Assembly: GCF_028416635.1 (NCBI RefSeq)
Contig: NZ_CP114013.1
Coordinates: forward strand, 5,084,001 to 5,148,000
From: Baekduia alba
GTDB taxonomy: Bacteria; Actinomycetota; Thermoleophilia; Solirubrobacterales; Solirubrobacteraceae
Length of the DNA stretch: 64,000 bases
Direction of reading: 5' to 3'
Position 1 is the stretch's first letter, and each line of letters starts with the position of its first letter. This document shows, in pieces, positions 32,224-41,089 of this stretch. A program made the position numbers and the translations under genes. A model generated the notes under the pieces. That model was not told the origin of the DNA. It did no database searches and saw only the letters and a list, made by a program, of their open reading frames with translations.

Positions 32224-35200
32224 TCAGCGCTCGACCGTGACGCGCCAGACGTCCGGACCCGCCGGGCCCGGGTCGTAGACGCAGAAGACGCCGGTGCGCA
32301 CGGAGCGCTCGAGGTGGTGGCCGAGGCGTGCGTCGTGCTCGGCGATCGCCCGGACCGCGCCGCGGATCGCGCGCGTAACGTTGACCCGCGCGCGCTCGGC
32401 GGCGTTGCCGGCGCGGCGGTCGCGGCCGCCGAGCCCGACGGCGCGCGCCAGCTCGGCGCCGATGAAGTCCAGCTCCTCGCGCAGCCGCGACGCGCGCTCG
32501 ACGTCGTGGAAGCGCTCCGCCTCCTCGAGGTCCTCGCGCAGCTCGACGACGCGCTCGCGATAGGCCGCCTTGGCCTCGGGGTCCAGCAGCGCGCCGGCGT
32601 CGCCGCCGTCGGTCAGCACGACGTCGCCGCTCTCGGCGGTCGCCGCGGCGCCCGCGCCGCCCGACGAGCGCCCGCGCGCGCCGGCGTCGACCGGTCCGTT
32701 GACGAGGTCGATCGCGTGGATCTCGACGTCGGGGCGCTCGAGCAGCGTCGCCAGGTACTGCAGGCCCTTGCGATCCTTCAGGCGCACGGTCTCGGCGCCG
32801 GTGACCGTCCAGATCTCGCCCTCGAGCCGGAACGACGCCGACGGCGCGCCGGACGGCTCCGGCTCGGCGGGCGCGGGCTGCGGCACGGCGGGAGCGCCGC
32901 GGCCGCCGTTCGGCGGCGGCGTCCTCGCCGCCCGCGCCGGTGGGCGGGCCGCATTCGGCATGACCGGGATCGGCAGCGCGCTGAGCGCCTTCTCGTAGCC
33001 CAACAGGCCGGCGGCGCGCCGCGCCAGCGTCGCGCTGCCCAGCCGCTGCGCCGCGGCCGCCGCGCGCTCCAGCAGTGCCCGTCCGCGCTCACGGTCCTGC
33101 GGCCCGTCGCGCAGCAGCAGCAGGCGCGCGGTCGCCAGCTCGGTGCGCGCGACCCAGATCGGCGCGCGCAGCGCCGTGTTCAGGTCGGCCGCGGCGCGCA
33201 GGTGCTCCTCGGCCTCGGCGTACCTGCCGATCACCGCGGCGACCGCGCCGAGGTGGTGGTCGACGCAGCCCCACGCGCTGATGCCCGAGTAGACGACCTG
33301 GCCGCTCCACGGCAGCAGCAGCGCGTAGAGCGCCTCGGCGGCCGCGCGGTCCTGGAGGTGCGCGGCGACCTCGGCGTAGATCGCCAGCCCCGGCAGCCAG
33401 GTGACGTCGGGCGGCAGCTCGGCGAACGCGCTGGAGTTCTCGTGCGCGAGCAGGCGGCGCGCCTCGTCGTCGAGGTCGCCCTCGCAGCAGGCCAGCGCGA
33501 GCACCGCGCGGAAGGCCGGGATGCCCGGGTTGTCGGCCACGACCTGCGCGATCAGCGGCTGCAGCTCGGCCAGGCGGCCCTGCTCGTAGCGGATGTTCGT
33601 CAGCTGCGAGGTGAAGAACGACAGCGCGTCGGGCTGGGCGGAGAGCGTCGCGATCTGCAGCGCCTCGTGCGCGTGCTGCTCGGCCTCGGCGAGGCGGCCG
33701 AGGATGATGTCGAGGTTGCCCTGGTCGTAGGTCCCCAGCCAGCGCATCGTCGGCTGCCCCAGCCGCTCGGCCAGCTGGGCCTCGTGCTCGACGTCGCGGG
33801 CCGCGTCGCCCATGCGCCCCGCCTCCACGAACGCGGCGGCGCGCCAGTGCACCGCGTGGAACTCGGCGACCGGGTCGCCGGTGCGGCGCGCGGCGGCGAC
33901 GTTCTCGTCGCTGTTGGCCAGGCGCTCCTCGAGCGTCTCGGGCATCCAGAGCGTGACGAAGCGCAGGCTCAGGACCCGCGAGAGCGCCGCGGGGTCGTCG
34001 ATGCGGCGCGCGAGCGCCAGCGCCTCGTCGCTCAGCGCCACGCGGCGCTCGCGGTCCGCGGGCGAGAACGCCAGCTCGGCCGCGAGCGTCGCCAGCAGCA
34101 GCGACCGGTCGGCGGCGTCGCCCTCGCCAACGGCGTTCAGCGCGTCCTCCAGCGCGTGCAGGCGCTCGTCGTCGACCACGCCCGACGCGGAGACGAACCC
34201 GCGGCTGTTGGCCAGCACGGCGCGCACCAGGCCCGGGCCGTCGTCCAGCCGCCGCGCCAGCGACGCGGCCTCCAGCAGGGTGGTGCGGAACTCGGGATCG
34301 CCGGCTTGGCGCTGGGCGTCGCCCAACCCCACCAACAACTCGAAGCGGACCGCGTCGTCGGCGCCGCCGAGCTGCGCGAAGAGGTCCAGGCCCTGGCGGT
34401 ACCAGCGCACGCCGTCGTCGGGCGCGAGCTGGGCGACCGCGTGCTCGCCGGCCAGGCGCGTGTAGCGCAGCGCCTTCTGCAGGTCGGCCGGCTCGGCGTT
34501 GAGCCAGTGGCGCGCGAGCTCGCCGACGCGCGAGACCGAGCCGCCGGTCGCGCCGGCGGTCAGCGTCTCCAGCGCCTCCGCCGCGCTGCGGTGCATCCGC
34601 GCGCGCCGCGCCGGGCCGAGGCCGTCGTAGAGCGTCGTGACGATCAGGCCGTGCGCGAACGCGTAGCGGTCGCCCGGGTGGCGCGGGGCGACGACGAGCG
34701 CCGCGTCGGCCGCGGCGTCGACCGCCGCGACGACGCCGTCGACGCCCTGGGCGACCATCGCGCCGACCAGCTCGAGGTCGAACTCCTGGCCGATGATCGC
34801 CGCGGCGGCCAGCGGCTCGCGGACCGCGTCGCCCAGCCGCTGCAGCCGGCGCTCGAGCACGTCGCGGACGCTGGCCGGCACGGTCGCGCCGACGAGGTCG
34901 CCGCCGTGGCGCAGCATCTCGGTGACGAAGAACGCGTTGCCCGACGTGCGCCGCTGCAGCGTGTGCGCGGCGTCCAGCGCCGCGGCGTCGAGGTCGTGCC
35001 CGCTCGCGGCGCGCGCCAGGTCGACGACGGCGTCGGCCCGCAGGCCGGTGAGGTCCACGCGCGTGACGTCCGGCTCGCGATGCAGGTCGGCGAGCAGCTT
35101 GGCCAGCGGATGGTCGTCGTCGAGCTCGGTCGAGCGGAACGTCGCGATGACCGTGACGCGCAGCCGCAGGTCGGACGCCACGAGGTGGCGCAGGAGCAGC

Positions 35201-36171
35201 AGCGTCGGCGTGTCCGCCCACTGGACGTCGTCGAGGAACAGGATCACCGGCCGCTGCGCCGACTCGGCGCCGAGCAGGCCGACGACCGCGCTGAAGAGCA
35301 GGTAGCGCTCGGTGTCGCCGTCGGCCTGGCGGGGCGGGGGCGCGTCGGGCAGCCGGCGCGCGAACGCGGGGATCAGGCGGCCGAGCTCGCCCCCGTGCTC
35401 GGCGACGTGGCGGTCCAGGATGGCCGGCGCGGCGTGCTCGACGAGGTGCGACAGCGCCTCGACGAACGGCTGGTAGGGCATGCGCAGGTCCTCGTCGCAG
35501 CGCCCCTGCAGGACCGTCGAGCCGCGCGCGTGCGCGGTGATCGTCAGCTCGCGGGCCAGCCGGGACTTGCCGATGCCCGGCTCACCGCCGAGCAGCAGGA
35601 CCTGCCGGCCGCCGTGCGACGCGCGGGCGATGAGCGGCTCCAGGCGCCCGAGCTCCTCGGCGCGGCCGGCGAACATCTCGGGCCGCGCGATCTCCAGCCG
35701 CGCGGGCAGCGGCACGACCGGCTCGGGCAGCGGATCCCAGCGGATCTCGGCCGCCGCGTCGGGCCCGCCGAGCCGGCGCGGCTCGCCGAGGTCGAGGTCC
35801 TGCTCGTCGCGCAGCAGCTCGTACAGGCCGGTGTCGACCAGGATCTGGCCGGCGCCGGCCAGCGCGCAGAGTCGGTCGTCGCGCCCCGGCTCGCTGGCGG
35901 CGGCGATGCGCAGCACGCCGGGGACCACCGCGCTGCGGTTGTCGGCCTCGATGCGCTGCTGGAGCTCGATCGCGCACAGCGCCGCGGCGCGCGCGTCGGT
36001 GAACGCGACGCGCAGCGCATCGCCGTCCTGGCGGACGTCGACGGCGGCATCGGTCGTCGCCACGACCGCCTGGAGCAACGCCAGTTGGCGCCCACGAGCC
36101 TCCGCACCGCCCGCGAGGGCGGCGGACAGCTGGATCGTGGTGTTCTGCTCGCGCTGTGCTGGGTCCCCCAT
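32224..36171 (-). CDS. Large cyclase-like/AAA-ATPase/TPR regulator
   Basis: The 1,315-residue protein has an N-terminal class III nucleotidyl-cyclase-like region (about 10-150) that has lost clear metal and base-binding residues, an AAA_16 ATPase domain (about 165-430) with FAGRAEELGRLEPLIAR, P-loop GGEPGIGKS at 195-203, VILFLDDVQWADTPTLLLLR as Walker B and a sensor-like TVIATFRSTE, then TPR-like helical repeats (about 520-1080) and a C-terminal helical module (EAKAAYRERVVELREDLEEA, RVNVTRAIRGAVRAIAEHDA). This is the design of LuxR/MalT-type and cyclase-fused STAND proteins, which switch state on ligand binding. No helix-turn-helix of the LuxR type was recognised at the end. It stands alone. 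Confidence 0.85.
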   Translation of the reverse strand: MGDPAQREQNTTIQLSAALAGGAEARGRQLALLQAVVATTDAAVDVRQDGDALRVAFTDARAAALCAIELQQRIEADNRSAVVPGVLRIAAASEPGRDDRLCALAGAGQILVDTGLYELLRDEQDLDLGEPRRLGGPDAAAEIRWDPLPEPVVPLPARLEIARPEMFAGRAEELGRLEPLIARASHGGRQVLLLGGEPGIGKSRLARELTITAHARGSTVLQGRCDEDLRMPYQPFVEALSHLVEHAAPAILDRHVAEHGGELGRLIPAFARRLPDAPPPRQADGDTERYLLFSAVVGLLGAESAQRPVILFLDDVQWADTPTLLLLRHLVASDLRLRVTVIATFRSTELDDDHPLAKLLADLHREPDVTRVDLTGLRADAVVDLARAASGHDLDAAALDAAHTLQRRTSGNAFFVTEMLRHGGDLVGATVPASVRDVLERRLQRLGDAVREPLAAAAIIGQEFDLELVGAMVAQGVDGVVAAVDAAADAALVVAPRHPGDRYAFAHGLIVTTLYDGLGPARRARMHRSAAEALETLTAGATGGSVSRVGELARHWLNAEPADLQKALRYTRLAGEHAVAQLAPDDGVRWYRQGLDLFAQLGGADDAVRFELLVGLGDAQRQAGDPEFRTTLLEAASLARRLDDGPGLVRAVLANSRGFVSASGVVDDERLHALEDALNAVGEGDAADRSLLLATLAAELAFSPADRERRVALSDEALALARRIDDPAALSRVLSLRFVTLWMPETLEERLANSDENVAAARRTGDPVAEFHAVHWRAAAFVEAGRMGDAARDVEHEAQLAERLGQPTMRWLGTYDQGNLDIILGRLAEAEQHAHEALQIATLSAQPDALSFFTSQLTNIRYEQGRLAELQPLIAQVVADNPGIPAFRAVLALACCEGDLDDEARRLLAHENSSAFAELPPDVTWLPGLAIYAEVAAHLQDRAAAEALYALLLPWSGQVVYSGISAWGCVDHHLGAVAAVIGRYAEAEEHLRAAADLNTALRAPIWVARTELATARLLLLRDGPQDRERGRALLERAAAAAQRLGSATLARRAAGLLGYEKALSALPIPVMPNAARPPARAARTPPPNGGRGAPAVPQPAPAEPEPSGAPSASFRLEGEIWTVTGAETVRLKDRKGLQYLATLLERPDVEIHAIDLVNGPVDAGARGRSSGGAGAAATAESGDVVLTDGGDAGALLDPEAKAAYRERVVELREDLEEAERFHDVERASRLREELDFIGAELARAVGLGGRDRRAGNAAERARVNVTRAIRGAVRAIAEHDARLGHHLERSVRTGVFCVYDPGPAGPDVWRVTVER

Positions 36172-36374
36172 GCCCCCGGCTCCGTGGAAGGCCGTCCGAG
36201 GCCAGCATCATGACGGAGCCGGGGGCGATGGAGGAGAAGCGGCGTGGAATGTCCGGAGGAGGCGTCCATCCCGGGTCCGTCCCTGAACCGTTGGAGCACG
36301 TCATCCCCGCCGCGCTCCTGTGCCGCTGTTCTGTCGTCCTACGACTCCGGGGCGTGACGCGCCGACGAACGCCG

Positions 36375-36389
36375 TTCACCCGCGGCGAA
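36375..36389. promoter_or_regulatory. ClgR-like box upstream of clpP
   Basis: TTCAC-CCGCG-GCGAA, 35 bp before the clpP ATG, differs at one base from the actinobacterial ClgR consensus TTCGC-N5-GCGAA. It lies where an activator of clpP would bind. An overlapping dyad GAACGCCGTTC is at 36367-36377. Known ClgR targets include clpP genes in Corynebacterium, Streptomyces and Mycobacterium; here the link is inference. Confidence 0.5.
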
Positions 36390-36423
36390 CGGCTGCGATG
36401 AACGGACCGCTAGGGTCTTGCTC

Positions 36424-37005
36424 ATGCCCATGGTCCCGATGGTGATCGAGCGCACCGCCCGCGGCGAGCGCGAGTACGACATCTACTCCCGGCTCCTGAA
36501 CGAGCGGATCATCTTCCTCGGCTCCGCCGTGGACGACCAGGTCGCCAACCTCGTGGTCGCGCAGCTCCTGCACCTGGAGTCGGCCGATCCGGACAAGGAC
36601 ATCTCGATCTACATCAACTCCCCGGGCGGCTCGATCTACGCCGGCCTGGCGATCTACGACACGATGCAGTTCATCAAGCCGGACGTGTCGACGATGTGCG
36701 TGGGGATCGCGATGTCGATGGGCTCGCTGCTGCTGATGGGCGGCGCGAAGGGCAAGCGCTTCTCGCTGCCGAACTCGCGGATCCTGATCCACCAGCCGTC
36801 GTCGGGCTTCGAGGGCCAGTCCTCGGACATCGAGATCCATGCGCGCGAGATCATCAAGACGCGTGCGCGGATCGACGAGATCTACGCCGAGCACACCGGG
36901 CAGCCGCTCGAGAAGGTGCACAACGACATGGAGCGCGACCGCTTCTTCAAGCCCGACGAGGCCGTCGAGTACGGCCTCATCGACCGGGTCATCGAGCACC
37001 ACTAG
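36424..37005 (+). CDS. clpP: ATP-dependent Clp protease proteolytic subunit
   Basis: The 193-residue protein is ClpP with the catalytic triad Ser98 ([14 protein letters not shown]), His123 (RILIHQPS) and Asp172 (ERDRFFKP), in positions matching E. coli Clp[19 protein letters not shown] is the oxyanion and strand segment. It forms the 14-subunit proteolytic chamber that works with ClpX or ClpC. The motif before the Ser is MSMG instead of the usual ASMG. Start ATG 36424 is chosen over TTG 36418. No second clpP or clpX follows, although actinobacteria often have clpP1P2; here it is alone. It shares a CTAG stop with the convergent regulator. Confidence 0.96.
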   Translation: MPMVPMVIERTARGEREYDIYSRLLNERIIFLGSAVDDQVANLVVAQLLHLESADPDKDISIYINSPGGSIYAGLAIYDTMQFIKPDVSTMCVGIAMSMGSLLLMGGAKGKRFSLPNSRILIHQPSSGFEGQSSDIEIHAREIIKTRARIDEIYAEHTGQPLEKVHNDMERDRFFKPDEAVEYGLIDRVIEHH

Positions 37006-37712
37006 CCGCCGAGGCGCACGCCGAGCTGGTCGCGCAGCCCCGCGCGGCCGGCGTCGGTGACGCGCAGGACGCGCCCGCGGGTCGCCTTGGCGCCCGTCGC
37101 CGCCGGCGCGTGCGCGACCCAGTCGCGGTCCAGGATCTCCGTCAGCAGCGCCGCGCCGAGCGCGCCGCCGACGTGCGGCCGGCGCTCGGACCAGTCCACG
37201 CAGGCGCGCGCCGTCGCGCGCCGCGCGCCGAGGATCGCCTCGACGTCGAGCCCGAAGTCGGCGAGCCGGTCCGCGCCGCGGTCGGTCAGCGCGAACGCGC
37301 CGTCGCCGGCGCGCAGGATCTGCGAGCGCACGAGCCCGTCGGCAAGCGCGACCCCCGCCTGGCCGGCGAGGTGGTCGTAGCAGGAGCGCGCGGCCCGCAG
37401 CGCCTCGCCGTGGTGCCAGGCGCGCAGCCCGGTGACCTTCTTGGGCGGCGCGATCGCGGCCAGCCCCTCCAGCGCGCGGCCGACCTCCGGCCCGGCGAGG
37501 CGGACCTCGCGCCGGCGCCCGACGCGCTCGGTCACGACCAGCCCGCCGCGCTCCAGCCGGTCGAGGTGCTCGGTCGCGGTCGACGGCGCGATCCCGGCCG
37601 CGACCGCCAGCTCGCGCGCGCTGTGCCGCCCGCCCGACAGCAGCGCGTCGAGCATGGCGGCGCGCGACGGATCGGCGATCAGCGCGGCGACGGCGGGAAG
37701 GTCGACGTCCAT
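37002..37712 (-). CDS. ArsR-family winged-helix regulator, two-domain
   Basis: The 236-residue protein has an N-terminal winged helix, [60 protein letters not shown], and a C-terminal half of about 130 residues with [20 protein letters not shown] and [20 protein letters not shown]. The arrangement is that of longer ArsR-like transcription factors of actinobacteria with a ligand or dimer domain after the HTH. Two Cys are present (SCYDHL, ACVDW), but no metal-binding pair is clear. Its stop codon is the same CTAG as that of clpP. A possible target is not seen; it may regulate itself. Confidence 0.85.
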   Translation of the reverse strand: MDVDLPAVAALIADPSRAAMLDALLSGGRHSARELAVAAGIAPSTATEHLDRLERGGLVVTERVGRRREVRLAGPEVGRALEGLAAIAPPKKVTGLRAWHHGEALRAARSCYDHLAGQAGVALADGLVRSQILRAGDGAFALTDRGADRLADFGLDVEAILGARRATARACVDWSERRPHVGGALGAALLTEILDRDWVAHAPAATGAKATRGRVLRVTDAGRAGLRDQLGVRLGG

Positions 37713-37743
37713 GCCCGGAAGGCTAGAGCGCCGACGCTTCGGC

Positions 37744-37764
37744 GCCGGCCGAACTTCGGCCGGC
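37744..37764 (-). terminator. Near-perfect palindrome after the phosphodiesterase gene
   Basis: GCCGGCCGAA-C-TTCGGCCGGC has 10-bp arms around one base and ends 2 bases from the stop codon of the glycerophosphodiesterase gene (37767). It can form a strong hairpin in the transcript. No T-run follows. It may be a terminator or 3' stabiliser. Confidence 0.5.
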
Positions 37765-37766
37765 GG

Positions 37767-38765
37767 CTACCCGGCGCAGCTGGCGGGGCGCTGGTGCTTC
37801 TCGAGCACCTGCTCGAACTTCACCGGCTGGGCGGTCATGACGCCGTCCACGCACCAGTCGATGAGCTTGGTCCAGGTCGCCGGCGACTCGCCGTCGTCGC
37901 TGAGCCACGTGTGCCAGGCGTAGCCGGCCTTGTGGGCGTTGGCGACGTTGGCGGCCGTCGTGACGTTCAGCGTCGTGCCGTTGAGCTCGTAGGTGATCGG
38001 CAGCTGGAAGGCGACGACGCCCGGGCCGGGCGACTTGCCGCCGAGCAGGAAGTCGGCGCTGCCGCCGATGCCGGGCGCCAGCGGGATCTTCGGCGCGATC
38101 TCGTGGAACTTGTCCACCGCCTCCTGCTTGAAGGAGACGACGATCAGGTCGCGGCGCGGGTTGTTCTTCAACAGCGCGCCGAGCACCTCGGCGTTCTGGA
38201 GGTACTCGTCGACCGCCTCGGCCTTCGTGCGCCCCTTGATCTCGATGTTGATCGGAGTGTCCGGGAACGCCTTCAGGACGGCCTTCAGCGTCGGGACGCG
38301 GAAGTCGGCGGCCGCGAAGCCCTTGGGCGCCTTCTTCTTGCCGGTCGCGACGCCGCGGAAGGTGTAGGACTTGGCCGAGCGGTCGTGGCGGTAGGCGTCG
38401 TCGGCGGCGTGGAACCAGTAGGCGCCGTCGAGCTTCTCGACCTGCTTGAGCGTGTGCGACGCGATCGTGCCCTTGCCGCTGGTCGTGCGGTCCAGCGTCG
38501 TGTCGTGCATGACGACGACCTGGTCGTCCTTGGTCACCCCGACGTCGAGCTCGAGCATGTCGGCGCCGGCCTTCAGCGCCGAGCGGAACGCGAACATGGT
38601 GTTGGACGGGAACTCGTCCTCACCGCCCTGGTGGGCGATGTTGAGCGGCTGCTTCTCCAGCCACGGGTTGGTCGCGGCGCCGGCCGCGGCGGGCGCGACG
38701 GAGGCAGCGGCGAGGGCCAGCGACAGGGTGAGCGCAGCGAACGGGGCGAATGGGGCGCGAGACAT
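37767..38765 (-). CDS. Secreted glycerophosphodiester phosphodiesterase
   Basis: The 332-residue protein begins MSRAPFAPFAALTLSLALAA with a signal peptide ending near PAAAGAA (about residue 31). The GDPD barrel follows: LNIAHQGGEDEFPSNTMFAF (catalytic His, in which the usual HRG and PENT appear as HQG and PSNT), ADMLELDVGVTKDDQVVVMH (metal Glu and Asp), DTTLDRTTSGKG, and INIEIKGRTKAEAVDEYLQN. It cleaves glycerophosphodiesters to glycerol 3-phosphate and alcohols outside the cell. The substituted residues appear in other actinobacterial GDPDs of this group, so loss of activity is not implied. The FAH gene is 32 bases upstream on the same strand. Confidence 0.9.
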   Translation of the reverse strand: MSRAPFAPFAALTLSLALAAASVAPAAAGAATNPWLEKQPLNIAHQGGEDEFPSNTMFAFRSALKAGADMLELDVGVTKDDQVVVMHDTTLDRTTSGKGTIASHTLKQVEKLDGAYWFHAADDAYRHDRSAKSYTFRGVATGKKKAPKGFAAADFRVPTLKAVLKAFPDTPINIEIKGRTKAEAVDEYLQNAEVLGALLKNNPRRDLIVVSFKQEAVDKFHEIAPKIPLAPGIGGSADFLLGGKSPGPGVVAFQLPITYELNGTTLNVTTAANVANAHKAGYAWHTWLSDDGESPATWTKLIDWCVDGVMTAQPVKFEQVLEKHQRPASCAG

Positions 38766-38797
38766 CGCGCGGCAGTCTGTCACATGGCGCGGCGCCG

Positions 38798-39586
38798 CTA
38801 GGCGATCGTGTGCTCGATCGCGCCGAGCTGCTCGATCTCGATCCGGACGCGGTCGCCGGAGGCGAGGAACTGGGGTGGGTCGAGGGCCTGGCCGACGCCC
38901 GACGGCGTCCCGGTGAGGATCAGGTCGCCGGCCTGCAGCGTGCAGGTCTCGCTCAGGAAGGCCACGATCCGCTCGACGCCGAAGATGAGGTCGGAGGTCG
39001 AGGAGTCCTGGCGCAGCTCGCCGTTGACCCAGGTCCTGAGCCGCAGCGCCTCGGGATCGGCGACCTCGTCGGCGGTCGTGATCCACGGCCCGTAGGGCGC
39101 GGAGTTGTCGAAGCCCTTGGCCCGGGTCCACTGCTTCTCGCGCTTCTGGAGGTGGCGCGCGCTCAGGTCGTCGGCGACCGCGTAGCCCGCGACCGCGCCG
39201 CCGGCGCCGATCACCACGGCCAGCTCGCCCTCGTAGTCCAGCCGGGCGGCCGCGGCCGCCGGCACCGCGACGTCGCCGTTGGGCGCCGCGGCGCTGGACG
39301 GCAGCTTCATGAAGATCATCGGCGCCTCGGGCGGCGTCTGCCCGGTCTCCCGCGCGTGCGCGGCGTAGTTGAGGCCGACGCCGAAGATCGCGCGCGGGCG
39401 CGGGACCGGCGCGAGCAGGCGCACGTCGGCGAGCGCGTGCTGGGCGCCGGCAGCGGGCGTGCGGTCGCCGGAGGCGAGGCGGTCGAGCACGGACGCGTCG
39501 TCATCGAACGCGACGACCGCGCCGCCGCGGACCTCGCCGGCCTGGGGCGCGTCGGCGCCGGGGAGCAGGAACGTCGCGAGCTTCAT
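38798..39586 (-). CDS. Fumarylacetoacetate hydrolase-family protein
   Basis: The 262-residue protein has FGVGLNYAAHARETGQTPPE at about 68-87, PMIFMKLPSSAAAPNGDVAV, LDYEGELAVVIGAGG (metal-binding Glu) at about 116-130, and DLILTGTPSGVGQALDPPQF at the end. This is the FAH/HpaG/HHDD fold, Mg-dependent enzymes acting on ring-cleavage or ketonate products (acylpyruvases, 2-oxo-hydrolases). It is not adjacent to aromatic catabolism genes; the phosphodiesterase gene is 32 bases downstream. Start ATG 39586 gives the usual MKLATFLL. The exact substrate is not told by the sequence. Confidence 0.92.
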   Translation of the reverse strand: MKLATFLLPGADAPQAGEVRGGAVVAFDDDASVLDRLASGDRTPAAGAQHALADVRLLAPVPRPRAIFGVGLNYAAHARETGQTPPEAPMIFMKLPSSAAAPNGDVAVPAAAAARLDYEGELAVVIGAGGAVAGYAVADDLSARHLQKREKQWTRAKGFDNSAPYGPWITTADEVADPEALRLRTWVNGELRQDSSTSDLIFGVERIVAFLSETCTLQAGDLILTGTPSGVGQALDPPQFLASGDRVRIEIEQLGAIEHTIA

Positions 39587-39684
39587 GGCGCGCCGGACCC
39601 TAGCGCGCGGGTCGCCGCGCTCGCCGGCTTGACGGTGCGGCGGCCGCGGACGTCCTCACGCGGCCGGCGTCGCCCGTCAGGCGA

Positions 39685-39915
39685 TCAGGGCGTGCGGGCA
39701 GCGCGGCGCTGCCGGCGGCGCTGCGCCGCCGCGGCGCGGCGGCGATCGGCGGGGCTGGCCGTCGTCTCGGTCTCCTCGCGGTGCTTCGCCCACTTGGCGC
39801 GCTCTTCGTCGCTCATCTTGCGGATGGTCAGGTCGCCACTGTCGACCTGGTCCTTGATCCGCTCGAGCTTCGCTTCACGCGCGGCCTGGTCCCGCTCTCG
39901 CTGCGTCTTCGCCAT
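39685..39915 (-). CDS. Short basic helical protein, unknown
   Basis: The 76-residue protein begins MAKTQRERDQAAREAKLERI at ATG 39915 and contains QVDSGDLTIRKMSDEERAKW, then a very basic Arg/Ala-rich tail. It looks like an amphipathic charged helix with no signal peptide or motif. The upstream ATG 39954 is less likely because it would add a Gly-rich extension. A conserved role in this group is possible; no function is proposed. It is divergent from the PilZ protein gene. Confidence 0.55.
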   Translation of the reverse strand: MAKTQRERDQAAREAKLERIKDQVDSGDLTIRKMSDEERAKWAKHREETETTASPADRRRAAAAQRRRQRRAARTP

Positions 39916-40015
39916 GCCTATAGGGTACCCGCCCGCGAAGCGTGCTAGTGACAATGGTCGCTTGCGTGCAGCGCGGGCTCAAGTTGAGCCGTCCGCGCTC
40001 GATCAAACCGGGAAG

Positions 40016-40669
40016 ATGATCGGGCTGCGCAGGGGCCAGCAGGAGGAGCGCGTGCGCGTGCTCGTGCCCCAGGTCGCGACGCTCGAGGCCGTGGTCGTCC
40101 GCGCGGTCACCGGCGCCGCCGAGCTGGCCGTCGTGGCGGCCGACGCGCGCGTCCCGGCGCGCTTCCTGCACCGCCGCAAGGCGACGATCGTGCCGCTGGC
40201 CGGCGACGACCGCGTCGACGGGACGCTGCTCGCGGTCCCCGGCGCCGGCGGACGCGTCCGCGAGGACCTCCTGCACTTCCTTCAAGCCGTCGTCCCGCTG
40301 GCTCCGCGGCGCGAGGCCCAGCGGCGTGACGACACGCGCATCGACCTCGTCCGGCCGGTTGCGATGATCCCGGACGGCTTCAAGGTCGGGTGGCTCAACG
40401 GCTTCACCCGCAACGTGTCGGCCGGCGGCGTCCTGGTCGCCGGGGCCGACGCGCTGGGCGAGGGCGACCGGCTGCGTCTGCGGTTCGAGCTGGACTCCGA
40501 CGAGGACCTGATCGACCTGCTGGCGCGCGTGGTGCGCGCCGACGAGGACTGGGGCCTGCGCGGCCTGCGGCTGGAGCGGCTCAGCGAGCGCGAACGCCAG
40601 CGGATCGTGCGGTTCGTGTTCGCACGTCAGCGGCGCGCGCTCGCCGAGCTGCGCAGCCGGACCGCCTAG
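40016..40669 (+). CDS. PilZ-domain cyclic di-GMP binding protein
   Basis: The 217-residue protein starts MIGLRRGQQEERVRVLVPQV. An N-terminal YcgR-like beta domain (about 1-100) precedes a PilZ domain (about 105-205) with RREAQRRDDTRIDLVRPV for the RxxxR motif and GFTRNVSAGGVLV for the N-x-S-x-x-G motif, both needed for c-di-GMP binding. It should act as an effector of cyclic di-GMP in motility, secretion or envelope functions. The window also encodes an HD-GYP phosphodiesterase, but far away. Its stop codon is on a CTAG shared with the convergent membrane protein. Confidence 0.88.
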   Translation: MIGLRRGQQEERVRVLVPQVATLEAVVVRAVTGAAELAVVAADARVPARFLHRRKATIVPLAGDDRVDGTLLAVPGAGGRVREDLLHFLQAVVPLAPRREAQRRDDTRIDLVRPVAMIPDGFKVGWLNGFTRNVSAGGVLVAGADALGEGDRLRLRFELDSDEDLIDLLARVVRADEDWGLRGLRLERLSERERQRIVRFVFARQRRALAELRSRTA

Positions 40670-41028
40670 GCGCCGCGCGGCCGGTCGGTCACCTCGTCGC
40701 CGTCGGCCACGCCGTCGCCGTCGCGGTCGCGCACGAAGCGCCGGTGCTCCTCGGACAGGTCGTCGTCGGCCAGGCCCTCCTCGTGCAGCGCCGCACGCGA
40801 CTCGTGCAGCTCGGCCTCGGCGCGCTGGGCGCGGGCCTCGCGGTCGGCGCGGTCGGCGGCGGCCATGCGCTCGGACGCGACCTCGCGGTGGGCGCCGGCG
40901 ACCTCTTCGCGACGACGGACAACCTGGCGCTCGCGAGCACGCGCACGGGAGCGCGGTAGCACGAAGGCGATCAGGGCGAGTACGACGATCGCGACGATGA
41001 CGATCGCGATGATGAGTCCGGTGGACAT
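40666..41028 (-). CDS. Small membrane protein with charged coiled-coil tail
   Basis: The 120-residue protein begins MSTGLIIAIVIVAIVVLALI after a strong ribosome site (GGGGAGGT), giving one N-terminal membrane helix. The rest is charged and helical (VVRRREEVAGAHREVASERM, DREARAQRAEAELHESRAAL) and ends with an acidic segment containing DRDGDGVADGDE, like a calcium-binding thrombospondin-3 or dockerin-type loop. This is a common type of DUF6458-like small membrane protein in actinobacteria, but I cannot assign a family. It is divergent from the Tim44-like gene 62 bp away. Confidence 0.75.
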   Translation of the reverse strand: MSTGLIIAIVIVAIVVLALIAFVLPRSRARARERQVVRRREEVAGAHREVASERMAAADRADREARAQRAEAELHESRAALHEEGLADDDLSEEHRRFVRDRDGDGVADGDEVTDRPRGA

Positions 41029-41089
41029 CGAGACCTCCCCTCCCTTGGGTTGGTGGTTGCCCTCGTGGTACCCGTAGCCTCCGAGTCCG

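Noticed and set aside
32314-36213. 1,299-codon open frame on the plus strand
   Set aside because: It is antisense to the AAA-TPR regulator and made of Arg/Val/Ala/Gln-rich sequence without domains.
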